From Pseudoneurospora amorphoporcata (taxonomy: Eukaryota; Ascomycota; Sordariomycetes; Sordariales; Sordariaceae): 30,203 nucleotides of DNA. Location of the stretch: positions 1 through 30,203 of the forward strand of contig MU859348.1 of NCBI GenBank assembly GCA_033297205.1. Reading direction: 5' to 3'. Under the pieces are notes generated by a model. The model ran no database searches. It was not told the DNA's origin and saw only the letters and a program-made list of their open reading frames with translations. The translations under genes were made by a program, and so were the position numbers. This document shows positions 16,728 through 27,445 of this stretch, piece after piece (the first letter of the stretch is position 1; each line of letters opens with the position of its first letter).

Positions 16728-19700
16728 GGTGACTGGCGGTGGGAGGTGAATGTGTGATGAGTTGATGTTATTGTGGTGGCGTTGGTGTGAAGTAGATACT
16801 ATTATGTATCGATGTCGGAAAACCCGAACGGGATATTGCTTGGATTAGTTATTAAAATCTGAGAGATGGGTGAAGGCGGGGAATATGTGGCGTTCGCAGA
16901 ACAAACAGACGGAAGAACTAAGAAGAGACGAGAGGGAGGGAGGAGAGATAAGAAGGGAGAGGCGAGTATTAATTGCAATGGAAGGCCGCGGCGGTCGGTA
17001 TCGACAAGAACTTTGAAATGAAACGATTCTGGGACGGGAAGGCACCCCCGGTTTTTGAAAGAAGCCCAAAACGGGAAGGCCACGCAGGACGGGTGTTTAA
17101 TTGCTCCTGCTGCTGCGAGTTTTTTGGAGCTCGGCGTTTCCACCTGCTGCGTCCGGGTCACGGTTGCACACCGTCAACGTTGTAGCCTGGGTACCTGTAC
17201 ATAATAGAATGGAATCGAGGACACAGAGTCATAGACGGGATCCCGGCTCCCGGCACGCGTTCACGGCCTGAGCTACGTACATGGCCAGAGCGTGTAAATT
17301 CAGAGGCGGGAAAAAAGGGCGACACACGCAGGCGACGATAGAGCGCAAGCTTACGAAAACTGACACCGACTGCGCTCCGCTGCAACGCTGGCTTGGCAAT
17401 CCTTGGACAGTGGACAGAATTGTGGCTGGTGCGACTGCCGGAACGAGAGCGCTGAACTCTATGAACCCAAGACCGCCCAAGACCTAAGCCCGTTCTCGGC
17501 GGTGGGGCAAGACACTAGCTTAGGTATTCACGATCCACCGGCGACTCCCAACCTGGAAGGACTGGATGCGACGGAAAGGCGGCCATCAGGAACGCGATTT
17601 GCACCGACGCTAGCGTGCAGCTGGTTAAATGAGCCATGCAAAACAACATTGTTCCTGAATCCCCGGTCCTGTCTCCTTGGCCCGTCACTCCCGGTCACGC
17701 GGCTGCTCGATTTGACATGGCTCCGATGGGTGAAACGGCATTCTGGTTGTAGTGGCAGCGTCATCGTCACATTTCTTCTCAAAGAAAAAATCTGGGAGAA
17801 CTTGTCCCATGCTCCTTGGCCTCCTTGGCCTTTCAAGCCACACAGGCCCCCTCCACGCTCCACTCCCAACATCAGACGCGGGCCAGGGCGTTCGACTGGG
17901 CCGTCATCACAGTGCAGCTGGAGTTGAGGCCAATCAATGCGGATCAGTAAATCCCGAAGAGACAAGGGTTCGCGGGCCAACCAGAAAGATAACAGATGCG
18001 GCAGCACCATGCCACCAATGGCACCAACGGCCCTTCGCTTGGGAGTTGCTCGGATGGCATGGGAATGTTGGCCAACAACCCGCCTTCCTTTTCTTCTCTT
18101 CGCGCGGGTTGGCATGGCCAAGGTATCTTTCAGTTGAAGTCATGCCTAAGCGCGGGCGGTCAAAGCAGTTCCATCGAACGAACAACAAAACTTGGGACGA
18201 ACTGTTATATTCTGTACCTACCTAAGTCCCATGTTTCTGAATGTGTTCAGATTCGCAGACGGACTGCGAGGCGAGATGTCTGTGCATGGCAGTAGTGCCG
18301 TCTCGTAAATGTCACCGCTAGTCACAATCGCTGCGTAGATCGAGTTGTGGGGCTTCCTCTTTAGCCCAGCTTGCCTGCCCAGCTGAGGTCATTCCGCGAT
18401 GTCAAGACAGCAACATAAAGCCACAGCATCAACCACAGTATTTTGTAGCGTTGCAGAATCCTTCAGCGACAGTGAAACTGTCCGATGGGAGTCGCTTGGA
18501 GTTCATTCCGTCGTCGCTTGCAGTTCAATGTCGGCATCACCAACTTCAGTTCAGATTCCACCCCACACGTGATGCACGTGGCGGAAGGCACGTCCATCAT
18601 TCACGGTCCCACCCGGTAGGTGATCGGGCAACCTAGTTCCGACGCTGCAGCTGTGCAGACGGGCAGGCACGAAGCGCACAGCGGTGTTAAAGCACTGGTG
18701 GCTGTAGGCCAATCAGAGGGCACAATTGGTTCGTGGAGAAAAGAGGTGAGGTCAGGTCAGCGGCAGTGAGAGCATTTACCAGGTGCTACCCCGTCGCCCA
18801 TCATTTTCACTGCATGGTACCTCGCTCTCCCGTCCCGCGGCTCTCCCCGGCAAACCTGGATCATCCGGATGGGTTGCGATTCCACAACGTCGGGTCGGCA
18901 TCTCCAACAAATTTTCTCGCCAAATTGTGCGGCCTGCTGTGGGACATGAGAAATTGACCAAGCGAATCATGTGCCCATCGTCGGGGCTTCCAGGTGATCG
19001 AACCTGTGTGAGAGACGCCCTGCGATTTTCGTAACGGCGAGTATTTGATGCGACGGTTCACCTCGCTATCGAAAGCCGAGATGCGCTGAAGATCCGACGA
19101 ACTGGACTGGTCTCGTCGTAGTCCAGCGTTTTTCAACCTCATCTCGGGGGACAACGGACAACAGACCACGCCTTGCCCAACGTCCGTCAGTGTCCAAACG
19201 CCGAGCAGTCGAGCACAAGTTTGAGCGAGCGACAGCCACAAATACGAAGGGCAAATGTTCTTCATGAGCTCGGCCCCTGGAAAGTGTTTGTGCACACCCT
19301 GCAACCTCCTTGTGCGCACACTTCTACTGCCGCCATGGTAAACGCGGCAGTCATCACCAACAGCCGCGCTGCCTCGCCTGATATTCAAACATTCTGCACC
19401 GGTGTCCATGACGGCCTTCGGTCAGGCCACTCGACGTGAGACACCGCTTTGATCTGCGCTATATCAACCATCAGCCCGCTGTGTTCAGCCAAAAGTCCCT
19501 TTGGCATACTCTGATCGCCGTTTGCTATACGCTCCGCCGTCCCTTGTGTGGCCGCCATGTCATGGAAGTCAGTTGGAAGCAATGCTGCCACCGGGTCACA
19601 TGTAAGCGAAGTTCCGGGGTCCTTGGGCGACCAATGCGTATGAGCTCTCCACATGATTTCTGATGGAACCAAAACCGTTTTTATTCATGTGTTTGCACTC

Positions 19701-20272
19701 ATATCACATTTTCTTTATATGACAGAAAACGCCACGGAACTCAAACGCCATGTGGTGGTAGTAAAGTCCCATGTTTGTCTCCAATGGACTTGACCCTCAC
19801 GGCGCCTTTGGTCCTTGGGCCGCAGAGCTTGGAGCGCATCAATGGTTAGATGGGCCGCGGCTTCAGAGGGCAATCAGGGATCTTCCATCTGGTAGCGACC
19901 CCTAGATCTACGCGGCCAATCCTTGTTCAGGCGCCCAAACTACCTTACTGTGCTTACTGAGGGGACAGATATCCTAGGTAGCGTAGTCTGGGCTAGGTGC
20001 GCCGGGTACGCGGATATTGATGAATAAAAAGGGGGAGGCAAGCCGCAACGACCAGCGTGCATCCTAATCTCTGGTTAAACAACATCGGCAACGGCTTCAT
20101 TTTCGTGCGCAGCAAGCAGTGAGTGGAGCGTCTGGTTGCACTGCTTGTTGCTTGCCACGGCTGCTATTCAAGACGCACAACGTCTTGAGAATCCCGGCCT
20201 TCGAGACAGGCAGCGGGATCTCGCATCCGGAAGTTACTCCAACAACAAGGCCATCAAGAGCCACGAGAAATC
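16728..20272. other. About 3.5 kb with no convincing gene
   Basis: Many open frames overlap here on both strands (for example 17403-17927 plus, 17528-18121 minus, 18861-19409 minus), but none shows a known motif, and frames on opposite strands share the same bases in this GC-rich DNA. The left 300 bp are probably promoter of the GPI-protein gene. The right 250 bp, with AATAAAAAGG near 20023-20032, are promoter and 5' UTR of the dehydrogenase gene. A long non-coding transcript or an exon-rich gene cannot be excluded without RNA data. Confidence 0.5.
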
Positions 20273-21897
20273 ATGGCGGAAGGACTTGGTGTTTGGCCAT
20301 TGGGCCTTGCAGTCGTTGTCTTCGGCGCGCTTTGGGTGTATGGAGTCAACAGGACCATGATGACGGTCCCACCCGAGGCCCTGAAACTGTCGCCCGATTC
20401 CAACCGCTGGACTGAAAAGCATATGCAAGAAACATATGAACGGGTCAAGAAGAATCCCATCGATATCAAGAAACATCTCCCACCCAAGTTGGACAGACGG
20501 TACATCGTTGTAGGCGGTTCCGGTCAGTTTCTGTTTTCACAAGCCATGCCAGCTTCGAAATTCCCGGTGCCCGAGAAACATGAAAAGGAGTAACCGCAAC
20601 TAACACGCCACGATAGGTCTCGTGGGAGGTGACATCGTCGCACACTTGCTCGCTCGTGGACAGTTCCCGGAGAGCATCCGGATCGTTGACTTTGCTCCTC
20701 TTCGTCGTCCGGAAATTCTTGGAGTGGCCAGCAAGGTCGACGTCATCAAGACCGACATCACCTCGCCCGACTCCGTAAAGGCTGCCTTCTCCAAGCCATG
20801 GCCTGCGTCTGTTGCCAGTCTTCCCCTGACCGTCTACCACACTGCCGCCGCGATTCGTCCCGATGAACGGAGCCTCCAGACCTATGACCGTGTCGCTCGC
20901 GTAAATGTCGGCGGTACCGCCAACGTCCTGGCTGCTGCCAAGGAGGCCGGAGCTGACATCTTCATCGCCACGTCGTCATCATCTGTTGCCGTCAAGCCTA
21001 TGAAGTTCTGGAAATGGCCTCTGCCCAGCCTGGCAAGCAATTATGTCCAAGTGTTTAACGAGGATGACTTTGATCAGCCGTTGAAGGCCCATGATGATTT
21101 CTTTGGCAACTGTAAGTCTCATCTCCATAGCCTTGATTGGAACGCTGGTGGTAAACAAATTTTGCTGACAATGGTTGAAATCAAAACAAGACGCTCGCGC
21201 TAAGGCCGAAGCCGAACGTCTAGTCTGCGCCGCCAACCAAGAAGGTTTCCGTACCGGCGTTGTCCGTCCCGGCAATGGCATCTTTGGAGATGTCGAAAAC
21301 GACGTAACGTTTGGCCCTACTCTCAAGGCCGGTGGCATTGTCTCTTGGACGCCGCACGTCAGCCAGAACTGGATCTCCTCCCGCAACGTCTCCATCGCCC
21401 ATCTCCAGTTCGAAGCGGCACTCAACCCCTCCGTCCGGCCCATCCCTCCACCCTGCGCCGGCCGTCCCCTCCTCGTCACCGACCCTGGCCCGCCCATCAC
21501 CTTCCGCGACTTCTACACCACGGTCAGCACGCTCTCGGTCACCCCCATCACCGAGACCTACCCGCCTCCGGTGCTCATGCTCATCCTGGCCTACGCCATC
21601 GAAGGCTGGGCTAACCTGATCATCAACTTCCCCATCCTGACCAAGGTGTTCGGGTGGAAGGAGCCCACGGGTGATCTGGCCATGTTGCAGCCAGCTGTGT
21701 TTACCGTTTCTGCGTACACGATCTGTGATGACTCCAGGGCGAGGAAGAGTGTCGAGGAGGGTGGAATCGGGTATACGGGTGTGACGGATACGTTGACTGG
21801 GTTTTGCGAGCAGATGGCTGTGTGGAATGCAAGGGTTGAGAGAGGGGAGGCGGGTCCGTTGAAGGGCAAGGGGGCTGCTGCGCCGGTTGTTGCTTGA
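20273..21897 (+). CDS. Membrane-anchored 3-beta-hydroxysteroid dehydrogenase-family SDR (Erg26/NSDHL-like)
   Basis: Three exons (20273-20522, 20617-21111, 21191-21897) give 483 residues. Introns have GTCAGT and GTAAGT donors, and the first has a CTAAC branch site. Residues 5-25 form an N-terminal membrane segment (LGVWPLGLAVVVFGALWVYG). The Rossmann glycine motif VVGGSGLVGG spans the first splice junction (81-88). The acidic residue at the end of strand 2 is in RIVDF, which favours NAD. The catalytic YxxxK is YARAK (Y249, K253), made by joining T|AC across intron 2. GVVRPGNGIFGD after it is the usual extended-SDR RP segment, and a second hydrophobic stretch lies at 380-410. Relatives oxidise the 3-hydroxyl of sterols, as in C4 demethylation at the ER. 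The N-terminal anchor and divergent sequence suggest a paralogue rather than Erg26 itself; the substrate is open. Confidence 0.85.
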
Positions 21898-22624
21898 ATG
21901 ACTTTTCTTGGGGTTGCGGCTAGGGCTTGCAAGTGTGCAAAACGGAGAAGAGAACGGATCGATGAGGGGAAAGGAAGAAACAAAAGGTGAGTGGTTGTAT
22001 ATAGATGAAGGGATGAGAAAATGACTGCTTCTCAATATTGAAGAGAGGTTACACCATTTTCCAGCAGTGATACGGGAAACTTCCGATCTCACGGCATGGG
22101 CAACACCAATCGTCGCCTGGTCCTGGGTATGTCTTCCTCTCTGTCTTCTGTCACCCCGCTCTACCCCTCAGTTTCGTCTTTGTGGGAAAAGCTGTGCAGT
22201 GAATTGATAGCACTCGAACGCCCGAGAAGAGGAGCCTGGCATGTGTCGGCAATGCCTGCTTACTCCTCAAGCGGACGATGCAAGTTACAGGCCTGCCGTC
22301 CAAGGTCTACATATGTACACGATAATTCGAGCATGCATGTGTACGTTGTGAATGCATCTGTCTCCGATAACTCTTAAGGCCCTGTCGCCATGTACCTTCT
22401 ATAAATCCCCATCCTTTTGCACTAGTCAAAATTCCTGTTCTTCAATCAAGTCGTAGAAGCCGCAACTTGACACATGACATTCACTATTTTCCGATTCTTC
22501 TCTATACTGTGATACTCATATACCGAGTTGTTGCGTACCTCTCGGATTTGTGCTGACATTTGTGGGGTAGCAATGTACACGATATAAATACAAAGTTTCA
22601 ACGCCAATTCATCAATCCTTCAAT
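21898..22624. other. No gene seen; 3' flank of the SDR gene and 5' flank of the tRNA
   Basis: No open frame with support. CGATATAAATAC just upstream of the tRNA (about 22579-22590) is a TATA-like element of the kind that can help position Pol III. Confidence 0.5.
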
Positions 22625-22742
22625 GGCTGGATGGCCGAGCGGTCTAAGGCGCTAGACTCAAGAACCCCAAATTCTTCTTCACCACAAGGTGAGGTGTATT
22701 CTAGTATCGAAAGATGCGTGGGTTCGAATCCCACTCCAGTCA
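22625..22742 (+). tRNA. tRNA-Leu(CAA) with a 36-nt intron
   Basis: The acceptor GGCTGGA (22625-22631) pairs with TCCAGTC (22735-22741), followed by discriminator A. Box A TGGCCGAGCGG is at 22632-22642 and box B GGTTCGAATCC at 22721-22731. The anticodon stem CTAGA/TCTAG (22652-22656 and 22700-22704) encloses loop CTCAAG plus T, with anticodon CAA at 22659-22661. The intron (22663-22698) starts one base 3' of the anticodon, the standard site. A long variable arm (TATCGAAAGATGC) marks a class II tRNA. Overall it closely follows yeast tRNA-Leu(CAA), which also has an intron. Confidence 0.95.
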
Positions 22743-22746
22743 CTTC

Positions 22747-22752
22747 TTTTTT
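22747..22752 (+). terminator. Pol III terminator of the tRNA-Leu gene
   Basis: A run of six T starts 5 bp after the tRNA's last base. A second longer run follows near 22765 as a possible back-up. Confidence 0.8.
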
Positions 22753-23487
22753 CGTCTTTATGTCTTTTTTTCTGTCAACGGTGTCAGTTGTCTTGACGAC
22801 GGGATGCTTCGACTTTCTTTTTTCTATTTGCTGAGGATATGAGTATTAATAGGAAGGTCACTTTGCAATTCCCAGTTCCACGAGATAGCTCAAAGCAACT
22901 TGGTAGGAAAGACCCTATAGGAACCCTCTAGCTACATCGTGCCTATCTTTCTGGGTCTCAACCTAGCGAGGTTATGCGGCACTTGTCAGGTCTTCAAAAT
23001 CGTCCGTCTGACTAGTAGTCCAAGACGTGACGAGTAAACTTGATTTCAGTTTTCTGAAAGGCAATACCATGTTGCTCGAAATGCAGGCATATTGAAGACA
23101 TGGTTATGCATGAAGGAACATCAAAGGTGCATTCATTGTGCTGTACCTGTTCTGAATAGAGAAAAGTAGTGTTTCATTGCTAGGCAAAGAGTACTCAACG
23201 CGTGGAACAAAGAAAACAAGCTCGAACTGGAAAAAGAGACCCGCCACTGCAATGCTGGCTTTCCTTGTCCAGCAGGTTCACCGGGCCATGATGGAATGGA
23301 ATGTAACGATGCGCCATTGGTATCATAGGACAAAGAGAGAACTGATGAAGCGCGTAGCTAACCTCCCAAAGACAATCAAACCCAGAACAGAAACACCGAT
23401 CCAAAACTCCAAGCGATGCCATGCAAAATGAGAAAAGAAACCCGGCCCCAAATAAGAATGAAGTGATCGCATCCTATCAGCTCAACC
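22753..23487. other. No gene seen; contains a dispersed 31-bp repeat
   Basis: No supported open frame. The right part is 3' flank of the PPPDE gene. The stretch includes a copy of a repeat at 22985-23015, described separately. Confidence 0.5.
22985..23015 (+). repeat. Dispersed 31-bp repeat, copy 1
   Basis: GTCAGGTCTTCAAAATCG, one variable base (T here), then CCGTCTGACTAG. A second copy lies at 28459-28489. Here it is followed by AAGACGTGAC (23022-23031), which pairs with the start GTCAGGTCTT at 9 of 10 positions, so this copy could be a small inverted-repeat unit of 22985-23031. Confidence 0.75.
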
Positions 23488-24510
23488 TCAAGAAGAAGTC
23501 GGTGCCCTCTCCGCCGGCGGCAGCGTTCTACCAGCAGAATCTCTCGTCGCTACCGCGGTCGCCTTGCCCTTCCCCTTCCCACTTTCAGCCTGCCCATCAT
23601 CATCCCGATATTGCCCCTCATCTCCCCTCTCATTAGCATTACCACTATCATATGTCGTTGTTCCCCGGTTGCCGTCCCTCTCCCTCCTCAAGTCCACAAG
23701 CGTAGGCGACTCTCCGGGGCTCCTCAGCATCCTTGACCGCTCGTCCGCCAACAGCTCCTCTTCGTCTTCCTCCCTCGCAGCCCTTTTCCTTTCTTCTCTC
23801 GCCGCTCTCCTCTGCTCTCTCTTATCCCGCCCACCATGCCCCTGTTGTCCACCGTTTCCACGCCCACTACCGCCATGATCGACGTCATCAACCAGCTCGC
23901 CGTCCGCCGTATCATACTCGGGCACCTCGATCCAATCCTTGGGCACCACGCAAGGCAGAGCCACGCCGATGCTGGCAGCACGGTTCAGCCATGCCGGCCC
24001 GGGCAACCCCGTCAGCTTCTGGCACAAATGCGACGTGAAGTGGTTGCAGTTTTTTGTCAACAGGTTGTAGGCGGTCCCGAGGAACTCCTCGGATACTTCG
24101 CGGATGATGGCGTCGATCTCGGCCGGTGTCGCGAGCGTGAAGCCGTGCAGCAGCTCACATCGGAAGGTGCCGCCGGGCGGCTCGGTGCGGGGCGCCGTCC
24201 AGTAGACGCCCGTCTTTCCTGGGTGTGCGTGACCGCCATAGGCGTATTCGCGGCCGTTGATGACGACGCCGGAGTGGAGGAGGGAGGTTCCAAGGAACCA
24301 GAGGGTCGAGGAGATGCGACCGGGCTAGAGAAGTGAAGAGCGAGGGCTGGTTAGTACCGGTTGTAGCAAAGGGCGGATGATACAGCGGTGTAGAAGAAGA
24401 TTGGGACGTACCGGTAGGAGATCGTAGACGTTGATGAGGATTTCGGTCTTTTGGATTGACAGGGTCGATCGGTGAGACCTTGCTGGCTTGTGAGACTTCT
24501 TGTTTGACAT
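23488..24510 (-). CDS. PPPDE/DeSI-type thiol peptidase domain protein
   Basis: Two exons (24412-24510 and 23488-24324) with an 87-bp intron (GTACGT donor, CTCTAG acceptor) give 311 residues. The domain covers about 25-135: INVYDLLPPGRISSTLWFLG, LLHSGVVINGREYAYGGHAH, GTFRCELLHGFTLATPAEID and YNLLTKNCNHFTSHLCQKL. The catalytic pair of PPPDE enzymes is visible as H50 (LHSGVV) and C126 (KNCNHF). Relatives remove SUMO or ubiquitin from target proteins. After residue 135 comes WLNRAASIGVALPCVVP, then a long tail rich in Arg, Glu and Gly (REERKRAAREEDEEELLADE), probably disordered or coiled. The frame ends at TGA 23488. It is divergent to OLA1. The peptidase family is clear; whether it acts on SUMO or ubiquitin is not. 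Confidence 0.88.
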
Positions 24511-24733
24511 GGTGACGACGGTTCGTAGCAACACTTCCTCGCTCAAATGGACAAATGGAGGACCTGGGACGGGAGTGTTGAGACTCCTCGAATGGGCGGA
24601 AGCAAGTAGATGAACTCAGCTGCTGTATAAGATCAATCACTGCTTCATACGGCGCATGCGGATTCGTATGTTGGCGATCCAAGACAGGTCTCGGACCCTT
24701 GGGGAACAAAGAGCTATTCAGCTCCCAGCCGCT

Positions 24734-24749
24734 CGATAAGCGCTTATCG
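24734..24749. promoter_or_regulatory. 16-bp palindrome made of two inverted GATAAG sites
   Basis: CGATAAGCGCTTATCG is a perfect palindrome that holds two back-to-back GATAAG sites with a 2-bp overlap at the centre. Fungal GATA factors (nitrogen, iron and light regulators) bind HGATAR, often as pairs. It is about 225 bp upstream of the PPPDE start and 1.15 kb upstream of OLA1. Function is inferred from sequence only. Confidence 0.45.
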
Positions 24750-25436
24750 CCGAGGTCGATCGATGAGGGAAGCTGGAGGCGAAACGACGGGATACGCACG
24801 ACGCAGTTGGGAACACGGACGCTTTTAGCTGGCGAAAATGGAGGACAGAAAATGGACACGTGGATAATGTTGGATGTATTGTCTGAAGAGGCATGTAGAG
24901 CTGTAGGATGTAAATGCGTAAATGACAGGTTAAATGACGACCCGAAATGCTTCCAATTTGCTCGATCTGGGGTGGTTTGTACGACGACGGGACGAGATGG
25001 CAGCATGTTGTAGGTGCAGCCGGGGCTCCGGGGGTGGGGTGGGACCCTTTGGACCTGATCTCGCACCTTTGCGGCTGGCAGCTGCGGGCGCTGAAGGGCT
25101 GCCCACGCGGCGGGGACAGGTGCCGGGGTCGTCGTCGCAGAGCGTCATCACAGCAGGGAAGCCGCCTGTGAGAAACACCCCGCTCAGGGCGAGGGCCTAA
25201 ATCGGTGAATCGATCTTCCAGAGCAAAAAAGAAACACCCCACTCCGAACTGGAAACGCGGACTGACACGATCCATGTTTTTTGGCTTCGGGCCGGAGTTG
25301 TTTTCAAACAAGGGCGGGATAAAAAATTTGCATCTGGCGCTTTCCCTTCTGTGATCTTTTTTGATCAGCAATTCTCGCAAACGAGCCAAACCCCCAATAA
25401 CAAAATGCCATTCGTCCTTGCAAATTGACAACGTTG

Positions 25437-25489
25437 GTTCTTGTTCTTCCTTTTTGTTCCCTTTTTCTTTTTTTTCCTTTTTTTCTTTC
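25437..25489 (+). promoter_or_regulatory. Pyrimidine-rich tract upstream of OLA1
   Basis: A nearly pure C/T tract of about 50 bp (TTCTTCCTTTTTGTTCCC and then mostly T with some C) lies 410-465 bp upstream of the OLA1 ATG. CT tracts just before the transcription start are typical of highly expressed filamentous-fungal genes. The start is probably just downstream, near the CAACAAAC at about 25489. Confidence 0.5.
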
Positions 25490-25901
25490 AACAAACAACC
25501 TTGGACCATCAAGCGATCGACCATTACTCTTTTCAAGGAAGCCGGCTTTGAGACATTGACTTGTCCTTCTTAGCGGCTGGTGCTTTCGCCTTCCTCTTTC
25601 TTTTTTCACACTTTTTACCAAAACGTTGTGTATTTTATTTTTGGGCGGGGGTAGTAAGCCTTTCAGCCCACTGGCAACCGTCAAAACGTCTCCTCACCTA
25701 GGGCTCCGATCCCTATTTTCCGCTTCTCAACCCTCCAACTCTTTACCCCTCCTCCGAACCAAAGTCGCAGCAGCTGTTGCTAGCTCCAGCTCTCGCAGCT
25801 TCCGCTCTGCCTCTTTCCCCCTCTCGCTTCCACCAAACAGAAAAGGGCTTGACTGCACCTTCGTCTACATCTCCACCCGTTCTTATAGCAAACGGAACAA
25901 G

Positions 25902-27445
25902 ATGCCTCCCAAGAAGCAGGTCGTGGAGGAGAAGATCCTCCTGGGCCGTCCCGGCAACAACCTGAAGAGCGGCATTGTGGGTTGCGCCTAGGTTAGGCTC
26001 CATCTCCCCAACCCCGCTGACACTGTTCTCGATGCCGATTCTAGGTTGGACTGGCAAACGTCGGCAAGTCCACGCTCTTCCAGGCCATCACCAAGTGCAA
26101 CCTTGGTAACCCTGCCGTAAGCGACCTCCCCCCTCTCTCAATGGCGGCGGCGACGACGATCAAGATGACGCGAAACTAACGCACCCACCCCCCGCGCGCA
26201 GAACTTCCCCTATGCCACCATCGACCCCGAGGAGGCTCGCGTCATCGTCCCCGATGAGCGCTTCGACTGGCTGTGCGAGAAGTACCAGCCCAAGTCGCGC
26301 GTCCCCGCCAACTTGACTGTCTACGATATCGCCGGTCTCACCCGCGGTGCCTCCACCGGTGCCGGTCTCGGCAACGCTTTCTTGTCCCACATCCGCGCCG
26401 TCGATGCCATCTTCCAGGTCGTCCGTGCTTTCGATGATGCCGAGATTATCCACGTCGAGGGTGATGTCAACCCCACGCGTGATCTTGACATCATCAGCGA
26501 GGAGCTTCGTCTCAAGGATATCGAGTTCGTCGAGAAGGCCCTCGAGAATCAGAAGAAGAAGACCCGCCAGGGCGGTCAGTCTCTTCAGATGAAGCAGTGG
26601 AAGGAGGAAGAGGCCACTATCGAGAAGATCTTGGCCCACCTCAAGGACGGCAAGGAGGTCCGCAAGGGCACCTGGGGTCCCAAGGAGGTAAGCAGAAATA
26701 TCCCCATCTGCACATTTCCCAATCCTTGAATGATGAGAACAGGCCGAAGGCCTCATTATAAACCCAGCTCTTCGATTCCTCTTTGAGGATACATGAGACA
26801 AAAACTTTATCCTGACAATCCCCTCCACCAATCACTATGCAGCATGTTTCGCTATGGCTATCGAGACATGTGCTAACTCTGTGATTTCAGATCGAGGTCA
26901 TCAACCCTCTCTTCCTTCTGACTGCCAAGCCCGTCGTCTATCTCGTCAACCTTTCCGAGCGCGACTACATCCGCAAGAAGAACAAGCATCTTCCCGCGAT
27001 TGCTGCCTGGATCAACGAGCACGCCAAGGGTGATCCCATCATCCCCCTCTCCGTCTCTTTCGAGGAGCGCCTCACCCGCTTCGAGACCGAGGCCGAGGCT
27101 GCTGAGGAGTGCAAGAAGGTTGGCGCTGAGTCTGCTCTGCCCAAGATCATCATCCAGATGCGCAAGGCCCTTAACCTCGGCTCTTTCTTCACCACCGGTC
27201 CCGATGAGGTCCGCCAATGGACCATCCGTAACGGCACCAAGGCTCCCCAGGCCGCTGGTGTCATTCACACTGATTTCGAGAAGACCTTCATCCAGGCTAT
27301 CGTCTACAACTACAGCGTCCTCCGTGAGCTCGGTGGTGACGAAGCCGAGGTCAAGGCCAAGGGCAAGGTCATGACGAAGGGCAAGGATTACGTTGTTGAG
27401 GATGGTGATATCATCCTCTTCAAGGCTGGTGCCGCCAAGAGCTAA
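25902..27445 (+). CDS. OLA1: Obg-like ATPase 1 (OLA1/YchF family)
   Basis: Four exons (25902-25976, 26045-26116, 26202-26687, 26891-27445) give 395 residues, matching yeast and human OLA1 at about 395. Introns are 68, 85 and 203 bp; intron 1 has a GTGGGT donor. The P-loop GLANVGKST (27-35) starts just after the first splice site. Then come NFPYATIDPEEA (switch I region, from 50), DIAGLTRGAS (91-100) and the base-specificity motif NLSE (231-234), which replaces NKxD and explains the family's preference for ATP. A coiled-coil arm lies at about 135-205 and a TGS domain at 300-385 (FFTTGPDEVRQWTIRNGTKA). The start MPPKK is conserved in the family. OLA1 is a cytosolic ribosome-associated ATPase linked to translation and stress control. 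Product and exon structure are firm. Confidence 0.97.

Larger units (their letters stand above)
24511..25901. other. 1.4 kb shared upstream region of the divergent PPPDE and OLA1 genes
   Basis: Open frames on the minus strand (24155-25066 and 24718-25536) lack motifs, start without support and overlap the first PPPDE exon in another frame; I take them as chance. The region holds a paired GATA palindrome and a long CT tract, listed separately. Confidence 0.55.

Noticed and set aside
17403..18121. Overlapping 174- and 197-codon frames on opposite strands
   Set aside because: Neither has a family motif or likely splice sites, and long overlapping frames are common in GC-rich stop-poor DNA.
18861..19409. 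182-codon minus-strand frame
   Set aside because: No domain, signal peptide or even composition; a plus-strand frame covers part of the same bases.
24718..25536. 272-codon minus-strand frame in the divergent promoter
   Set aside because: It lacks motifs and is composed of antisense of the CT tract (Lys/Glu runs) and GC-rich promoter DNA.
26735..26757. Small hairpin AGGCC-GAA-GGCCT in OLA1 intron 3
   Set aside because: A 5-bp stem is expected by chance; nothing else marks an snoRNA or regulatory RNA in the 203-bp intron.
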